NCBI RefSeq assembly: GCF_014529535.1
Contig: NW_023503608.1
Span: 186,001-250,000, forward strand
Direction: 5' to 3'
DNA from: Bradysia coprophila
Lineage: Eukaryota; Arthropoda; Insecta; Diptera; Sciaridae
Length of the DNA stretch: 64,000 bases
A model generated the notes under the pieces. The model saw only the letters and a list, made by a program, of their open reading frames with translations, was not told the DNA's origin and made no database searches. Both the position numbers and the translations under genes were made by a program. Below are positions 10,478 to 24,000 of this stretch, one piece after another; within the stretch, counting starts at the first letter, position 1, and each line of letters starts with the position of its first letter.

Positions 10478-11519
10478 GTTGTGCGTGAGAGGATTTCGAC
10501 CCACTTTCTTTGTCAATAAATCCACGTCAAGTCTAAAACCGATAAGATGTTTAGTGTCGCTACTGTAATATCGCTAGTCAAACAAAAGATCTAGCGCTAA
10601 AGTTTAATTGAAAAAAAAAAAACAAACAAACGAGAGACCTAAGCGAAGACAGGTAGTTTAAAATCGAAAACATAAAAGCTCTAACGAGTTCGTTTTCATT
10701 CATGTGCTCCAAGAATTTACGTCAAAATAATTTTCACATCGCGGCCATTTTGATTGGAGAAAATGGCCATTTTATCCACTGCTGCGAAAGTTTGTGTTGC
10801 CCTTATGTGAAAAGTTATGTGTTTCACTCGGGAAGAAAAGTGAGAGCTGCGCTTTTTCGGGTGGTTTATTCGCAGTTTGTTCTGATCCGTTATATCTAGG
10901 TATGTTATATTTATATCTATGGTCAGCATATTACTAACTGAGTAATCGAATCTGCTACATGTTTTGATCTGCTCATAATCTGTTACTTCAATAATTTTAA
11001 CAACAATTTTCATCTACAAGACAGCATCATTAACGGCTCATTTATGTCGTCGCTGTCGATAACTGATTAATTGAATCGCCGTCCGTGAATGGCTAAAGTT
11101 CATGTTGTAATGTAATGTATGTTTCAAAAGATGTCCTGTTGTCGGTTACATACTCAACTTACAGAATATTTTTGCTTCGTTGAGCGACGCTAACTTATTT
11201 TCGTTAGTCAGTTTCTAAATGAGTAGTTTATTATCATCCCAATAAATTAATGCCGTGACTAAAAATGTAAATGCAATAACAGGTTAATGCATATTCTATG
11301 ATATTAATTCGTGTACGATAAACAATAAAATGAAATTCAATGTTTGTATTTGAAGAAAGGAAAAAGACAATCGAAAACACCCGCATAAGTCAAAAAGAAG
11401 CATGACCGTTTCAACCCGTTTCTCTTCATTCAAATCGACTTGAGTCTTGGATCAGGTCAATTTTTGGTTTAATCAATTCTGAGTAATTTATTATCATCCC
11501 AATAAATCAACACATCTCA
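10478..11519. other. Intergenic; one dispersed direct repeat
   Basis: GAGTA(A/G)TTTATTATCATCCC followed by AATAAAT occurs at about 11221-11247 and again at 11482-11507. Otherwise it is AT-rich with an A-run at 10612-10622. No gene-like frame. Confidence 0.35.
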
Positions 11520-11690
11520 GATTATTGCGGCTTGTCAACTTTTGGAACGCTTTAAAGGAGTCGAGTAATAACTTCAAGTAAAATTCTAAAAATCAAAAGT
11601 AAAATTTTAGATTTTTAGAATATTACTTGGAGGTATTTTCCTCGACTTACACCTTTCCAGCATGCCAAAAGTTGACAAGCCGCAATAATC
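11520..11690. mobile_element. Palindromic MITE, ATTGCGGCTTGTCAACTTT family, copy 1
   Basis: GATTATTGCGGCTTGTCAAC at the left end is the reverse complement of GTTGACAAGCCGCAATAATC at the right end. The whole 171 bp folds on itself. The second copy, with the same termini, is at 20780-20980. Confidence 0.8.
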
Positions 11691-12074
11691 TCCATTCCAT
11701 TCGAAACTTTTCTAACGTTTTCGCAGTTATTCTACGCCATGCATGACAATCCGAGACGGAAACGAATTTAGCAACCATCGAGTGCGCAAAATCAGCTATT
11801 TCAACACTCTTTAGGAACAAAGGTATTCGTAACGATGCAATTTCACCCGAGACTCCTCTCCTCTTTAAAACAAAAACTTTCATAGAATCTATCCGTAATA
11901 AATAACAAATTCCTTTCTTTTATTATTCCCTTGACTGAAAGTCATGGGTCTTACGGATGATAAACATCCTAAAATGTTTGTCACACAATGATCACTACTA
12001 TGATTGAAAATGCATGAATGTATGACCAAAAACCTTAAATATAGAAAATGTTTGTCACACTTTGATGATTCGTT

Positions 12075-12700
12075 GATAACACGATAACTTGAGTAATTTT
12101 CGACGGATTTTCAAAAACTTTTTTTTAATCGACGGGGAATTAAATTAATGAGGTTAAGTTCGAAGATGGGCTATTACGGTCGGGTGTTCTTAGAGATATT
12201 CCCAAAAGAATTTTTGTCTCGTTCCTTGATTCCACGATAACTCGAGTAGTTTTCGACGGATTTCCAAAAACTTTTTTTTATTTGACGGGGAATTAAATTC
12301 CTCAGGTTAAGTTCGAAGATGGGTTATAACGGACGGGTGATCTTAGAGATATTCTCAAGAGAATTTTTGTCTGGTCGCTTGATTCCACAATAACTCGAGT
12401 AGTTTTCGACGAATTTCCAAAAACTTTTTAAATTAAATTGCTGAGGCTAAATTTGAAGATGGGTCGTAACGGGCTGGTGATCTTAGAGATATTCCCAAAA
12501 GAATTTTTGTCTCGTTCCTAGATAACACGATAGCTTGACGTAATCCTCAACGGATTTCAAAAACTTTTTTTATTCGACGGGGAATTCCATTCCCGATGAT
12601 AAGTTCAAAGTTGGGCTATGACGGTCGGGGGATCTCAGAGATATTCCTAAAAGAATTTTTGTATCGTCCCGTGATATTATCGTGTTATTAGTTGAGTAAT
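12075..12700. repeat. Satellite-like array, four copies of ~150 bp
   Basis: Units starting near 12082, 12235, 12390 and 12529 share (C/A)GATAACT(T/C)GAGTA, TTTTCGACGGATTT and CAAAAACTTTTTTT, then GACGGGGAATTAAATT, and then TTAGAGATATTC and AGAATTTTTGTCT. The third copy has lost part of the centre. Copies differ by several percent, so the array is not recent. Noncoding. Confidence 0.8.
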
Positions 12701-12862
12701 TCTTAATGGTCCACAAAAGACAATTATCCCACTAAGAAAGACATTTTTGGGTTAAGCTCGTTAATGGAATATACTGGAGTAATATTCTAGGATTCGTTCC
12801 AAAATTTTGTGTGTGTAATATCTTTATATCGATGATAAGAAAAAAATTAAAGTTTGGACGAG

Positions 12863-12906
12863 TGTGAACTTTGCGGCCAGAGCGAAGCGAGGGCCGTAAT
12901 CACACG
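12863..12906. repeat. Small hairpin with GC-rich apex
   Basis: GAGTGTGA...TTGCGGCC and GGCCGTAATCACAC pair around AGAGCGAAGCGAG. It belongs to a set of hairpins in the window with CGAAG-type apices. Confidence 0.45.
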
Positions 12907-13018
12907 AGTTTCATTTTTATTCAATATGTAAGCAAGAAATTCGCCTCTTTCCAGGGTCTGTATCTCGTGCTGCCTTTTTGATGGTATCTTTTCATCAGAA
13001 TCCTTTTTTCAAAACACA

Positions 13019-13218
13019 CGACCGCAATAACGACCACGAATGTATTAGCTTTCAACAGAAAGTAGATTTGGTTGTAGTCACTTGACCAGTTCTGAAAAAA
13101 GTGACCAGTGTACCGAAATTTTCATAAACTGCACAGTTTTCTCAGGGTTGGTCAAACTGCTACAACCAAATCTATTTTATGTTGAAAGCTAACACATTCG
13201 TGGTCGTTATTGCGGTCG
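13019..13218. mobile_element. 200-bp palindromic MITE
   Basis: CGACCGCAATAACGACCACG at the left is matched inverted by CGTGGTCGTTATTGCGGTCG at the right. The stem continues inward (TTAGCTTTCAAC with GTTGAAAGCTAA, GATTTGGTTGTAG with CTACAACCAAATC). No coding content. Confidence 0.8.
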
Positions 13219-13842
13219 TACATACTTGAAAAATGATAATTTTGGTGGAAATATATCACCAAAAGACAGTATTTAAAAATAACCGAAATGTATACTTTTC
13301 AGCAAATCATCGATGCCTCTTAAGTAATGAAAATACGTATGAGCCAGTATATGATCAAGTGCTGGAATTTCTCATATACGTGTTTTGTATCGAAAGTAGG
13401 GTACGCATACCATGGTATACTTTTATATACTTTTAGAGTGATTTTTTTTGCTCGGATTACAAAAATCTTCTTGAGAAAAGTAGTCAGTCAGTCAAGGGAT
13501 CTGACCCATCCAAAAGATGGGGCCTAGTTTTAATTAAATGTAAACTGATGTGCTCCACTTACTCAATAGTAAATGTTTTCAAAATGGTTCAAATTACGAC
13601 CCAAATGGAAATAATTCATTAATTAACCGCATGAACACTCAAATAAAACAGTCCACAGTCCACAGTACTATTGTGCTTCGTACTCGAAATTGTGCAACAC
13701 ATTTGTGTGATTCGTAATGAGTTTATGCAAAACGGATACTGTACAAAACTACTCTCTGCATATAACCACTATTATAATCCTAACTAACGATCATTATAAC
13801 CGTCGTAAACCACGTAGAAAGCGAATGAAGGAAAAATCATTT
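13219..13842. other. No gene recognised
   Basis: Contains short overlapping open frames without family resemblance and a doubled AGTCAGTC near 13482. Nothing supports a gene. Confidence 0.3.
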
Positions 13843-13915
13843 TGCCCAGCCGCGGATTTGAACACGGGACCTCTCGAGAGGTTATAAGTTTTTAGTAATA
13901 ATTTGGCTATTGGCA
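13843..13915 (-). repeat. tRNA-derived sequence or SINE head (minus strand)
   Basis: Read on the minus strand it has GTTCAAATCC, which fits the RNA polymerase III box B, preceded by the palindrome CCTCTCGAGAGG, which looks like a variable arm. The outer bases TGCC and GGCA can pair. Box A and the D arm are poor and no anticodon stem could be drawn, so a functional tRNA is unlikely. A tRNA-derived SINE fragment is the better guess. Confidence 0.3.
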
Positions 13916-14090
13916 GGCGCCTGCGAATAGTCACTACGTTATTCATTGCAGAACATTGCAATTGCGACACAAAGAGGCAACGCTGCGTGTATTTTGGGGA
14001 CTTTGGGACCGGATAGAGTAGATGATTTTTATTTGTTGTAACCTTCAATTTCTGAAAAGATCGTTTTTTTACGGGCTGCGCCATTGACTA

Positions 14091-15331
14091 CCCTTCTTCA
14101 TTTGATTGACATATTTCAGTGACGTGACAATCATTGTGATGAAACGATCGGTCAGCAGCAGCTTTAACCAATAAACGCAGTAGGTATTTTCCAAAATTCT
14201 TAAAGAGTATGTCAACACACCTCCCTAAAATGTCTGAAAACATGACGAATTTAATGGATAATTTCTGTATGAAATTTTACAAAAATTCCCTTCAACACTC
14301 GTTAAACCACTTATTGCACGGTCCAGTAATATTAAGTTCGGCTTTGCCATAGAAATGAACAACCATCGCTTGAGCCTAAACTATAAACTAACAACTGCTA
14401 TGAGCTAGTGAGCAGCTATGTCGCTTAATGATTGTAGGCATGAAACTCATATACAGGGTGAGAAAAGTGAAATTCTAATTTGAGAGTTTTTGTGGTTTCT
14501 AATTGATTCCACGAGGATTTTCTTGAACAAATGAAAATCTACATTTGTATTCTCTGAATTTTGGTTATACTAAACAATAATAAAATAAAAATCTAGATTA
14601 AACTTTTTCCTCCATGTATTGGTTTTGATATACTTGGTTTTATAAAAGAAAATTATATTTCTTAGAGTGTGTTGTAGTATAAGCTAGTATAAGTAGACAA
14701 AAACAAAACAAAAATATTTACCGAGAAAACCAGAAATATAAAAATCCATTGGTCAATCGAGAATATGTCGAAGAAACTTGGCGTCTCTCGTTGTCAAGAA
14801 AAATAAAATGAAACTTACAAGCGAGCGACGTTTAATTATAATTACTGTATGGGTAGTGCCAAAGATCTGCCAATTTTTGTATTAACCGATGTCTTTTACA
14901 TTTGAGAAGCTGATTTGTTGATAATAAATATTTCGTCTGTTTCTTCTACGTACTTATTGCCATCAACTAATCGTCCAATTAACAAAATTAATCATCCTCT
15001 TCCTTTTGCTTCTCATAATCTCACAATCTCAACGCTACTTAAATTACTTATTGGCAATCGTCAGAAATCATAGAAATTTTACTTTTGAGTACTGCGCTTC
15101 TTTTTTTTATAATCGAAGAAAAAAAAACGATTCCCAATAATCTCTAAATTGCTTCTTGTTTACAACATACACACAATGCATGATCAGTCACACCTGAAGA
15201 TGATTTACCACACCTGGCTGTGTTACCACATTGGGATCTAACACATCTATTTCAGTGCAATCCATTTTTAGATCAATAATAAAATACGAAATATTTCTTT
15301 CGCCAGCCATTGACGATTACTTCAAAACAGC
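14091..15331. other. Upstream region of troponin I; no gene
   Basis: AT-rich, no repeat or gene-like frame seen. By position it may hold muscle enhancers of the troponin I gene. I found no perfect MEF2 site here. Confidence 0.3.
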
Positions 15332-15408
15332 AGTCATCTATTAACTGTCCGATAGTTTAGATCGGTCGGGGAACATAACAAACATCGCATTTTAAAATTG
15401 TTTTTGAG
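15330..15408 (+). promoter_or_regulatory. Inr + DPE promoter and noncoding first exon of troponin I
   Basis: CAGTCA at 15331-15336 gives A+1 at 15332. AGATC at 15359-15363 sits exactly at +28 to +32 and matches the DPE consensus RGWYV. A donor TTTGAG|GTGAGT follows at 15408/15409, so 15332-15408 would be a noncoding first exon spliced to the coding exon at 18066. This is inferred from motifs only; transcript data would be needed. Confidence 0.4.
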
Positions 15409-16430
15409 GTGAGTTACTGCAGTTCAAACGAAGAAAGAAAGAATAAAAATCAAGGAAAAATGACAAAAGTGGAAAGTGAAAATTAGTTTTCGGAATTCAT
15501 TCAACATCAATTAAAATAATCTACAAGAGGATTTCAAATTTCAAATAGACAATATAAACGTGATTGTGATTCATTTAGTGCTTGTACGATCTTCAGTTCA
15601 AAAAATCAATTCTCGAAAAATTAATTTGAGAAAATCATTTATTTGAAACTTGAGAACGCCCGTTTTATTGTTCTATACACTAAAGACTCAAGTACTTAAA
15701 GTGTATTCTTAGATCATAAAATAAAATAGAAAAAGTTGGCTGTAAACGTGAAACTATAAATTTAATTTTCATAGCATAAAATGCTAAATTTTTCATTTGA
15801 AATAATTTTACTCATTTGTTTCATAAGAATCAAGTTGTTAAAGTGCAGCAGTAGTTAAACGGTTTTGCTATTAGATAATTGAAATTCCAACGAAAAATAC
15901 ACAAACATCATCGAATCATCCCGTTTTTATATGCCTCTTTTTCACTTTACTTTTTTATTACTTCGTTTGTTTCAAGTATCGCTTGATATCAAATCTTTCA
16001 CTTCTTCATTTTAACTTCATTTTATGTTACGAGAGTTGCTGGTTATATTTGTGGCCTCGGGTACTTCTAGTGTTTTCCGATGATTGTCACTGTGTTCGCA
16101 CATAACTTTGGACTTTTTTAGGATAAGGTTCAAGCTCTTTTCCATATAAAATGGGGAATTTCAGCAAATTTATAGTATCATTGGTAAGCTTGCCATAAGA
16201 ACGATCCGTGTTCTAATGAAAATACGAAAATTTTGATCCGAAATTTCCGTACGATAAGACATTTAGGAGACGGGCTCCTCTAACTAGCCGATAGGACATT
16301 TTATTGTTCTCATTATGATAGTTCGTCTTAAAAAGGACCATAGTTGTCTGCACAGTTACTAGTGCCTAGCTTCAAAAAAAACACAAATATAAATAGACCC
16401 CTTATGTAACTGAACACTGGTGAGTAGGGG

Positions 16431-16711
16431 AGTGCGATGGTTCAGGTATCGAAATTCTGCTTGATTCTGCTAAAATTGGGCCAAAAATACTCCTTGGAGA
16501 AAATCGATTAATAAAATGTTTTTCCGTTTTTAACATTTTCCGTTGAGTTGGAGTCTAGATAGTGGGTAGACAACAAAACATGAACAGCCAACAAAATGTC
16601 TCAAAACCAGTTGTTAATGAATAATAAAAAAAAAAAATCAAAATCGATATTTGACATCTAGGGACAATTTTTTCTGGACCCCTTCAGTTTCCATTCCTGA
16701 ACCATCGCACA
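16431..16711. mobile_element. ~280-bp TIR element in the first troponin I intron
   Basis: GTGCGATGGTTCAGG at 16432-16446 is matched by CCTGAACCATCGCAC at 16696-16710. The interior is AT-rich and noncoding. Confidence 0.6.
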
Positions 16712-18087
16712 CCTAATGGTCAGTGTTAAATGTTAATATTTTTTTGTCATTGTTGTCTCGATAACAGGATAAAAGGATAAGAAAATGGATCTAAATTGGA
16801 ACAAAAAATAGATTTCATCCCAAAAACAATCTGATTCCATGTCACCATCCTAACGATTTTTTTTTTGTATTTTGCTGCCTTTACTGTGACTTCATAAATA
16901 TATGAGTATGTAAACTAAAAAGCCCCAACACTCCGAAATTATATAAGTTCTTTTACCTTGGGAATACGTAAATATCTACGGAATAAATAATTCAAATGGT
17001 TAAATTCGTTGCTTCGAGCTAAAGGGGAGATGAATAGTAGCTCTCGTACTCATGAAACCACAGTTTGTTTCATGTGGAATTTATAGAGTTATTTAGATTG
17101 ACATTGTTGGGTGTTAAACTGTGTAATGTATGCTTCATTTCAGTTTGATCAGTGAACTTATTGATCTCAATTAGAAGTTCTAATTACGACTACTATAGAA
17201 ACAACCGAAAATGGCCAGGAAAATGTTATATTCAAAGTAAAATGTCCTTTAATCTTATATGTTAGTTAAAAAATCTTTGTACTATTAAGTCTAGTGTTCA
17301 GGTGTACTTCAGGTGCGTAACGTAAAAGTAATACAATTAGGTACCAATATCTCCAGCAAACAACTATTCGTAATTCCTTTGAACAATACAGCCAACCGCG
17401 ATTAACAACTTAATTAATTAATTATTTTCCACGTAATTAAGCTGAGATCGTTAGTAATAATCGTCAACATCAAATAAAATCATTTTGAAAACTAGGACAC
17501 AACGGAACGGTATTTAAATCTCAACATTTCTATTACAATTTTTCTCGAGAAAAATAGGCACACAAGAAGCGACTCTATTTTAGTCGAGTTATAGTGGTTA
17601 AGATCGATTTCATTTGAAGAAAGTCATATTCATAATGCATGACAAACTATTTATTTTCTGAACACGGGAAATTACCTATGTAACGAAAATGCGATTTTAG
17701 TGAGTAGGAACGACGTCTAATCTTTCCACAGTTTCGCCGTTTAATGTTATTTATGGAATACCGTTAATTGTATTTTAACGGAAAGGACACAAAAGAGAAT
17801 TTTTTCTTGGAAATTATCCAAAATAAATTTCGGTTTTCAATGTACTATTTTCGGACGATGAAATTTCATTAATTACATCAATGAAGTACCATGTTTTCAC
17901 CAAACTTCAATATTTTGTTTATGATTAATATATATATTCGTGAGCCATGTCGCAAGTAAAATATTATTTTTATTCTACACTCCAAAGTAAATATATCGCC
18001 GAAATTATTAATTGCGAAAAAAAAACTCAATGTAAAAAATCATAATTTTCTTTATACCTTTATAGATTCTATAAATAATTGTACACC

Positions 18088-21000
18088 ATGGCTGATGATG
18101 AGGTGAGGTAAGTATCAGAAAATATAATTCTTGAACGGTTTACCAAAAAATATAATTGACATGGCAAACAAAGATGTTTATACTTTCCTGATTGTTGAGT
18201 AGACTCAAAAATTAAAGCAATCTGATACCATTACTTTTTAGTCATCAAATGGTTTGAAATATCACAACAGTCAAATGGTCTGGGAAGCATCTAGGATGTT
18301 TACATAGAATTTCTTTGTAAGTCAAAAGTTAAAAAAGAGACATGATCATCATGACATGATGGTTGTAAATAACATATTGTGGAAATTGTTATCGTCACTA
18401 CCGCAAAAATCAGCGATGGCACTGCCTTTGAGTCGGTCTTTGGAGATACGAAATTTAAAAATCAAAATCATTTGTTAGGAAATTAAATTAAAATGAAAAT
18501 ATTGTTCGATAAATTGACAGAAGTGACCGACTTGCCGACAGCGTCAATCATTGAGAGTCCTTTGAAATTGTTAACTATTCCAACAATTACTTCAATTGGC
18601 CAAAGATTTTCAGATATTGATTTCAAAAATCTTTTACTTCATTTGTTTTGAACATGCTTTTTGCTATAAGACCTCATTAGTCAGATCTTGAAGGACACTG
18701 GCGCTAGACTCGCGTTGGTCACATGTTTACAAAAGTTTAAAAAAGTTTTTGTTATCTTCAATTGGAGCTGAAAATCGCTATAGACTATTGCGCTTAAAAC
18801 CATCAGCCGGCCCTGTCAACGTTTTTAAAGTTCTGAAAGGCTGGCACTCTTAGTACCCTCGTTTTACAGAGTTTTGGATTTTAAACGACACTCCCCATAG
18901 TTCTATGAACTATATTCTAGAACAAAGAAAATGGTGCACACATTGCATTCTATCAATGTTAGTTTGTGTTGCTTAAAGGAAAATGACCATCTGACAATCC
19001 CACATATGGTAATTTCTATCAAATACTGAAAGTATAAACATTTCTCACCCATTTCAACTGTAAGTCATCTTCTACATAAAATAAGACTTACATTTCTTTC
19101 TATTTTTAGTCTGACTGAATGGTGTGTTCATCCTTCATCGAAACTAGGTAATTAAGCTAAAAAAATCTTTTTCAACTAACTCATTTCACCAGCTTTAATA
19201 ATCAGCTGCGGAGTCCTATATACAACGCACGCTTATTATATCTTGCAAAAAAGTTTTTCGTCTATTAAGTCTTGTATATTGTGAATTTATTTTTGTGTAC
19301 CTTTTTTTTGTACTTCACACGTACCCTCACAAAGAAGTGATAATTTTGATTTTAAAAAAATAATAAGATTTTACGTGTTACGGCATGTTTCATTTTCATT
19401 TACATTGCCTAATCACGTAAAGCATTGTACTTACGAGGTTCCAAGTTGTTATTTGACAAGTGGGGAATACAGCCCTCATCTTCGGGTCGGGCTGTAACAC
19501 CCCACTTATCAAATACACAACTTGGAACCTCGGAAGTAATATACTATTAATTACACGTAAAATTTCGATAAATTGTGATAAATCCAACTGAAAGCATAAC
19601 CCTGACAAGACCCTTCTGAAAAATTAGATGTTCGATTAGCACAAATAAAATTATTATTCAAATCCAATCTTCTTATTTATAGGGACAAGAAGATAAGAGT
19701 TGGTTAACTCACAGTGCTTGCATTATAATGGTCTTCAACACAGCTGCGTTAAACAGACCAACAAATCAGTGAACGTTAAGGATGAAGACATGAGCACATA
19801 TTTAGCATGAATGGACGGTATTGTAAGTTTTTTTTTAATTTTTCCTTTCATTTCTAACACAGGCTAAGAAGGCAAAACAGGCCGATATTGAACGCAAGCG
19901 TGCCGAAGTGCGCAAGCGTATGGAAGAGGCCTCAAAGGCTAAGAAGGCAAAGAAAGGTTTCATGACTCCGGAGAGAAAGAAGAAACTTAGAGTGAGGACT
20001 TCATTTTTTGTTTTGGGAAAGGGCATTTGTCTTATCGCTTAGCATTTTAGTTGTTGCTCCGTAAAAAAGCCGCTGAAGAATTGAAGAAAGAACAGGAACG
20101 CAAAGCCGCTGAACGTAGACGCATCATCGAACAACGTTGTGGAAAGCCAAGGGATCTTCAAAGCGCCAATGAAGGTAAAATCACTAGATTATCATGCACC
20201 CAAGAGGGAAAATGTGGGGATATCTAGAAAAATATAAGCGGACGGGTTATTCCATCTGTTAGCTACAACGACCAGGCAAATGAAGTAATGAATATTATGC
20301 ACATGTGTCCAAATGTTTATTTTGCCGAGTTGGTGATTGTAATCCTAAGCCGAAGGCGCGGATCATAATCCAACTCGTCAAAATAAACATTTGGGCGTAG
20401 GTGCATATAACTTTTTATGTGTCAATGCAAAGATACTTACTCTGATTCATAATGTTAGTCTTATCACACAGAGACATATAAACGATTTTATTTAAGTTTG
20501 TTAAAAATACTCAGATCAAGTAAGAGATTTGATAATTGTCCTAATGATATATGCTCGCCGTCTGTAAAAGGTTAAAATATTTAAGTTTGGGTTTTCCGAT
20601 GGTTCAAATCAGTTTCGCTTATCTTTAAGCAACTGACCAGAGTTGCGTTTGTTTATGTATACAGATGCTGTTTTGTATAATAAACGGAATTTCTACATTT
20701 TTATCACGAATATAACCAAGCCTTATCATCGTTTGGGGAAAGTTTGATGAGTCTGTTGAATGATATTTTCGTACAATTAACACATTCAAAATAATTGCGG
20801 CTTGTCAACTTTCGGCACCCTGGACTTTACTTAAATAGTCGTGGAATACCTCCAAATAAATTTCTAAAAATCTAGAATTCAGTTTTGGATTTTTAGAAAT
20901 TTATTTGGAGGCATTCCTCGACTATTTAAGTAAAGTCCAGGGTGCCGAAAGTTGGCAAGCCGCAATTAATTTCAATGTGTTAAAAGATCGCAATATTAAG

Positions 21001-24000
21001 TGAAACTTTACGTGAATTACAACATATTATTTGAAAGCCGAGAGTGAACGACCGAATTGAGAATTAGGTTGATGGTCATCGTGATGTTTAAATTCACCCG
21101 AGTAGCGGATAGAACACTAGTCCATCATATCAATCATCATTGAAGTGTTTTTCATAAAATAATAATTTTTGTTTTAAAAATCAAACCTAATGTTTTACAA
21201 TGTAGACACTCTAAAGAGCGTATGCAATCAGTACCATTCTAAAATTGCAACATTGGAAGACGAGAAATATGATTTAGAATATAAAGTAGCCACAAAGGAC
21301 TTGGAGGCAAGAATTACCATAAAATATATGATGAAGTGTGGACAATTTACATCTTCATTGTCTAATCGTTGTTTCACGTTTTGAATTAATTTTATTAAGA
21401 GAAGACGCTAATTGACCTTTTAAGAATGACATGCCGCGGAATATGTAGCGCGACACAATCATTTAATCTGCTATTTCTGGTGTTTGATATATCAACTAGT
21501 GTTTGATGTAAAATCTTTGGCTCGATGAGTATACATTTTGTTACATATAAACCACGTCAACCAGAGCTAATCGCTTGTTTTTCTCGTCACTGTCGATGAC
21601 TAGTCGTTTCTAAAAGGTTAATAGCTGTGTCTTCCTTTTCTGTTGTAACATTGATTGTTTTTGATTTATTGCGACCGCTTTGTTGCTCGAAAGTTTTTAA
21701 TATATTAGAAGATATGCGATGGAGACTCACACTGCATACCGATTCGTTTCAATTCCTTATGATACTTTCCACGCAACGCAAATAATTCGGTTAAATTTAT
21801 TTCCTCTCGTCTCCTATGCAACCGAAGTTGCTTTGGTTGCCTGTTTTGCAAAACAATGAAATATTTTTTTTGGCTATTTTGACTAAAACAATTTTTCATT
21901 GCAAAAGCGTGATTGTGAGTCGGATATATAAATATTTCTAGCGTCACGTGCTTCCGTTAGCTTTGTATCTATTCATTTTGTTATTGTTTGAGTCATTAAA
22001 TTGAAATATATTTTGTTTTTCGCCAATCAACTTTTTGGAATAACAATTTTTCGTGAAATTTTTATATTGCTTGCGAATGACATTTCGAAACTTTTTGTCA
22101 AGCTTTATCGGATAAAAGCTTAATTACCTGATTAATTACGGTGACCTATATTTACTGGCGTTAAGATCCTCGCGCGGGAGGAAACAATTTTCATTTAATG
22201 GGCTTTCAGCTTAAAAGCTTCATCATCGAATTTTGTCATTCCGTACTAAGCTAAAAAAAATCGTATGAGAGCTTTCAAATTTCTTTTGTTTTTCTATAGA
22301 AATTGAAAGCTCAAAGGTTTTGACTTATGATATTTTAGCTTAGACCATTAACAGACCAATTTCAACTTTTGAAATTTAATTTTACTGTATCTTTACTTAC
22401 ATGTTCATGAAATGTAAACGCGTCACAACTGGCCGCTTTTGAGGTGGTTTTTTGTACCCAGATTCCACAAGCATGAAAGATGAACTAAATTATTTACGTC
22501 GTTGCTTGCAAATCGTTGAAATTACACTCCTTGCCAGAACTTAAACATTTATTGAATTTGCTGAAATCTATTTGCAAAGATTTACTAAAGCCTGGTATAC
22601 AATCTCATCACTAGATTCTAGCGTTAGATTCCATCATGATTAGAAATAGTGGCACCATCACTTTCGGTTCGAATAGTGAATTAGCAATATGGGTCAACCA
22701 ACAGAGCACTTCTTTCACGCCATTGACTTAATTAGTTACGTTAGCACAGACTAAACTATTAATTTTTTCCAACAAAACTCGATGATATCGAAAACTTTAA
22801 TTGTTACTACCTGAAAGCATCGTACAAACGAAAGTGGTGTATCATTTTCACATGATCCAAACATATCAAATTCAACAATGCCATCAGCCTGGATGCAAGA
22901 TTTGTAGTTATTGATGATGCAGGTTTTGCTAGGAATGCAACAATATCCAAAGTGCTAAGAGCTTTCCAATGCAAAGTAAAATGTAACAGTATTCATATCT
23001 TGAATGATTGAATTCTTTTTGTTTGTGAATCTTAGATTGATAAATATCTTCTTTTCCGGTAGGTAAGGAGGAAGATTGTCTGTATTGACGATCCAATTAT
23101 CAATGATAATTGCCGTCTGAAATAGGACAATTTAATTGGTTCTTTCAACATTTGTCTATTGAAAATAATATACCTTACGAATTGGGCACTGTCTCGGCCA
23201 TGGACCACTTTCCAGTAAAACTTTGTAAAACATTTGAATCAATGGTTCGTAGTTTTTCTTCGCAAACAGTTTGCAAATGTCAATTGTTTTATTGGTAATT
23301 TCAAAATCGAAATTCCCATTTCCAGAATCAGCAAAAACTTCAGCATGCACAAAGGGTTGATGTATTGTATCTAAAACAAGTACCTTAGCAGAGAGAGCAC
23401 CTGTAGGACTAAGCGATATGTTAAGGGATGTCAAATTTCCGAAAGAAGCTACAGTCACATTTTTAATTGCAATTTTGAATGGACGCTACAGAAGCCAGAA
23501 AGAATTTCAGTGAATTTTAGCTTAGCTCAATTTGTTAATGTCATCATTTTACCCACTGTTCTGTTGGAATGATCCACACACAGGCAAATAGAATCAAAAT
23601 TCCAAATTGTTCCGATTTTTGCATGTCAGCATTCGATGAAAATAATTTCTGACTGTCATTACAATACTGGCACTTGTCCTTTTATTACATTTTAATTTTG
23701 ATTACACCAAACGTATGGCAAAATTAAATGCGATCAATTTACGATAAACGATTCGCTATTAGAGCTTGAAGCGGAAATGTGTAACTATTTGATTTATAAA
23801 ATTGACGAAAAGGTCAATGATCGAAAATACGACACAAGTTTAGCTAAAGAACTAATTGAACTCCATTAGATTAGACCTATGAGATAACAAACCAGGCATT
23901 CATCAAAACAACCAATTTACAAGCAAGGATGTAATAAAGGAAGGCAAAGTTGTTAGTCCATTGTTGGAATTGTTATTAATCATAGGAAACCATAGCACTG

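Noticed and set aside
12075..12700. CRISPR-like array
   Set aside because: Units are about 150 bp, diverged and contiguous without unique spacers, in a eukaryotic genome; it is a satellite.
13843..13915. Functional tRNA gene on the minus strand
   Set aside because: Box B is good, but no D arm, box A or anticodon stem could be drawn; listed only as tRNA-derived.
19110..19147. Possible 38-nt extra troponin I exon after TTTCTATTTTTAG
   Set aside because: In the reading phase required it stops at the third codon. Kept only as a MEF2-like site.
21705..21947. 80-codon minus-strand ORF in troponin I intron
   Set aside because: No signal peptide, domain or splice context; expected by chance in an intron of this length.
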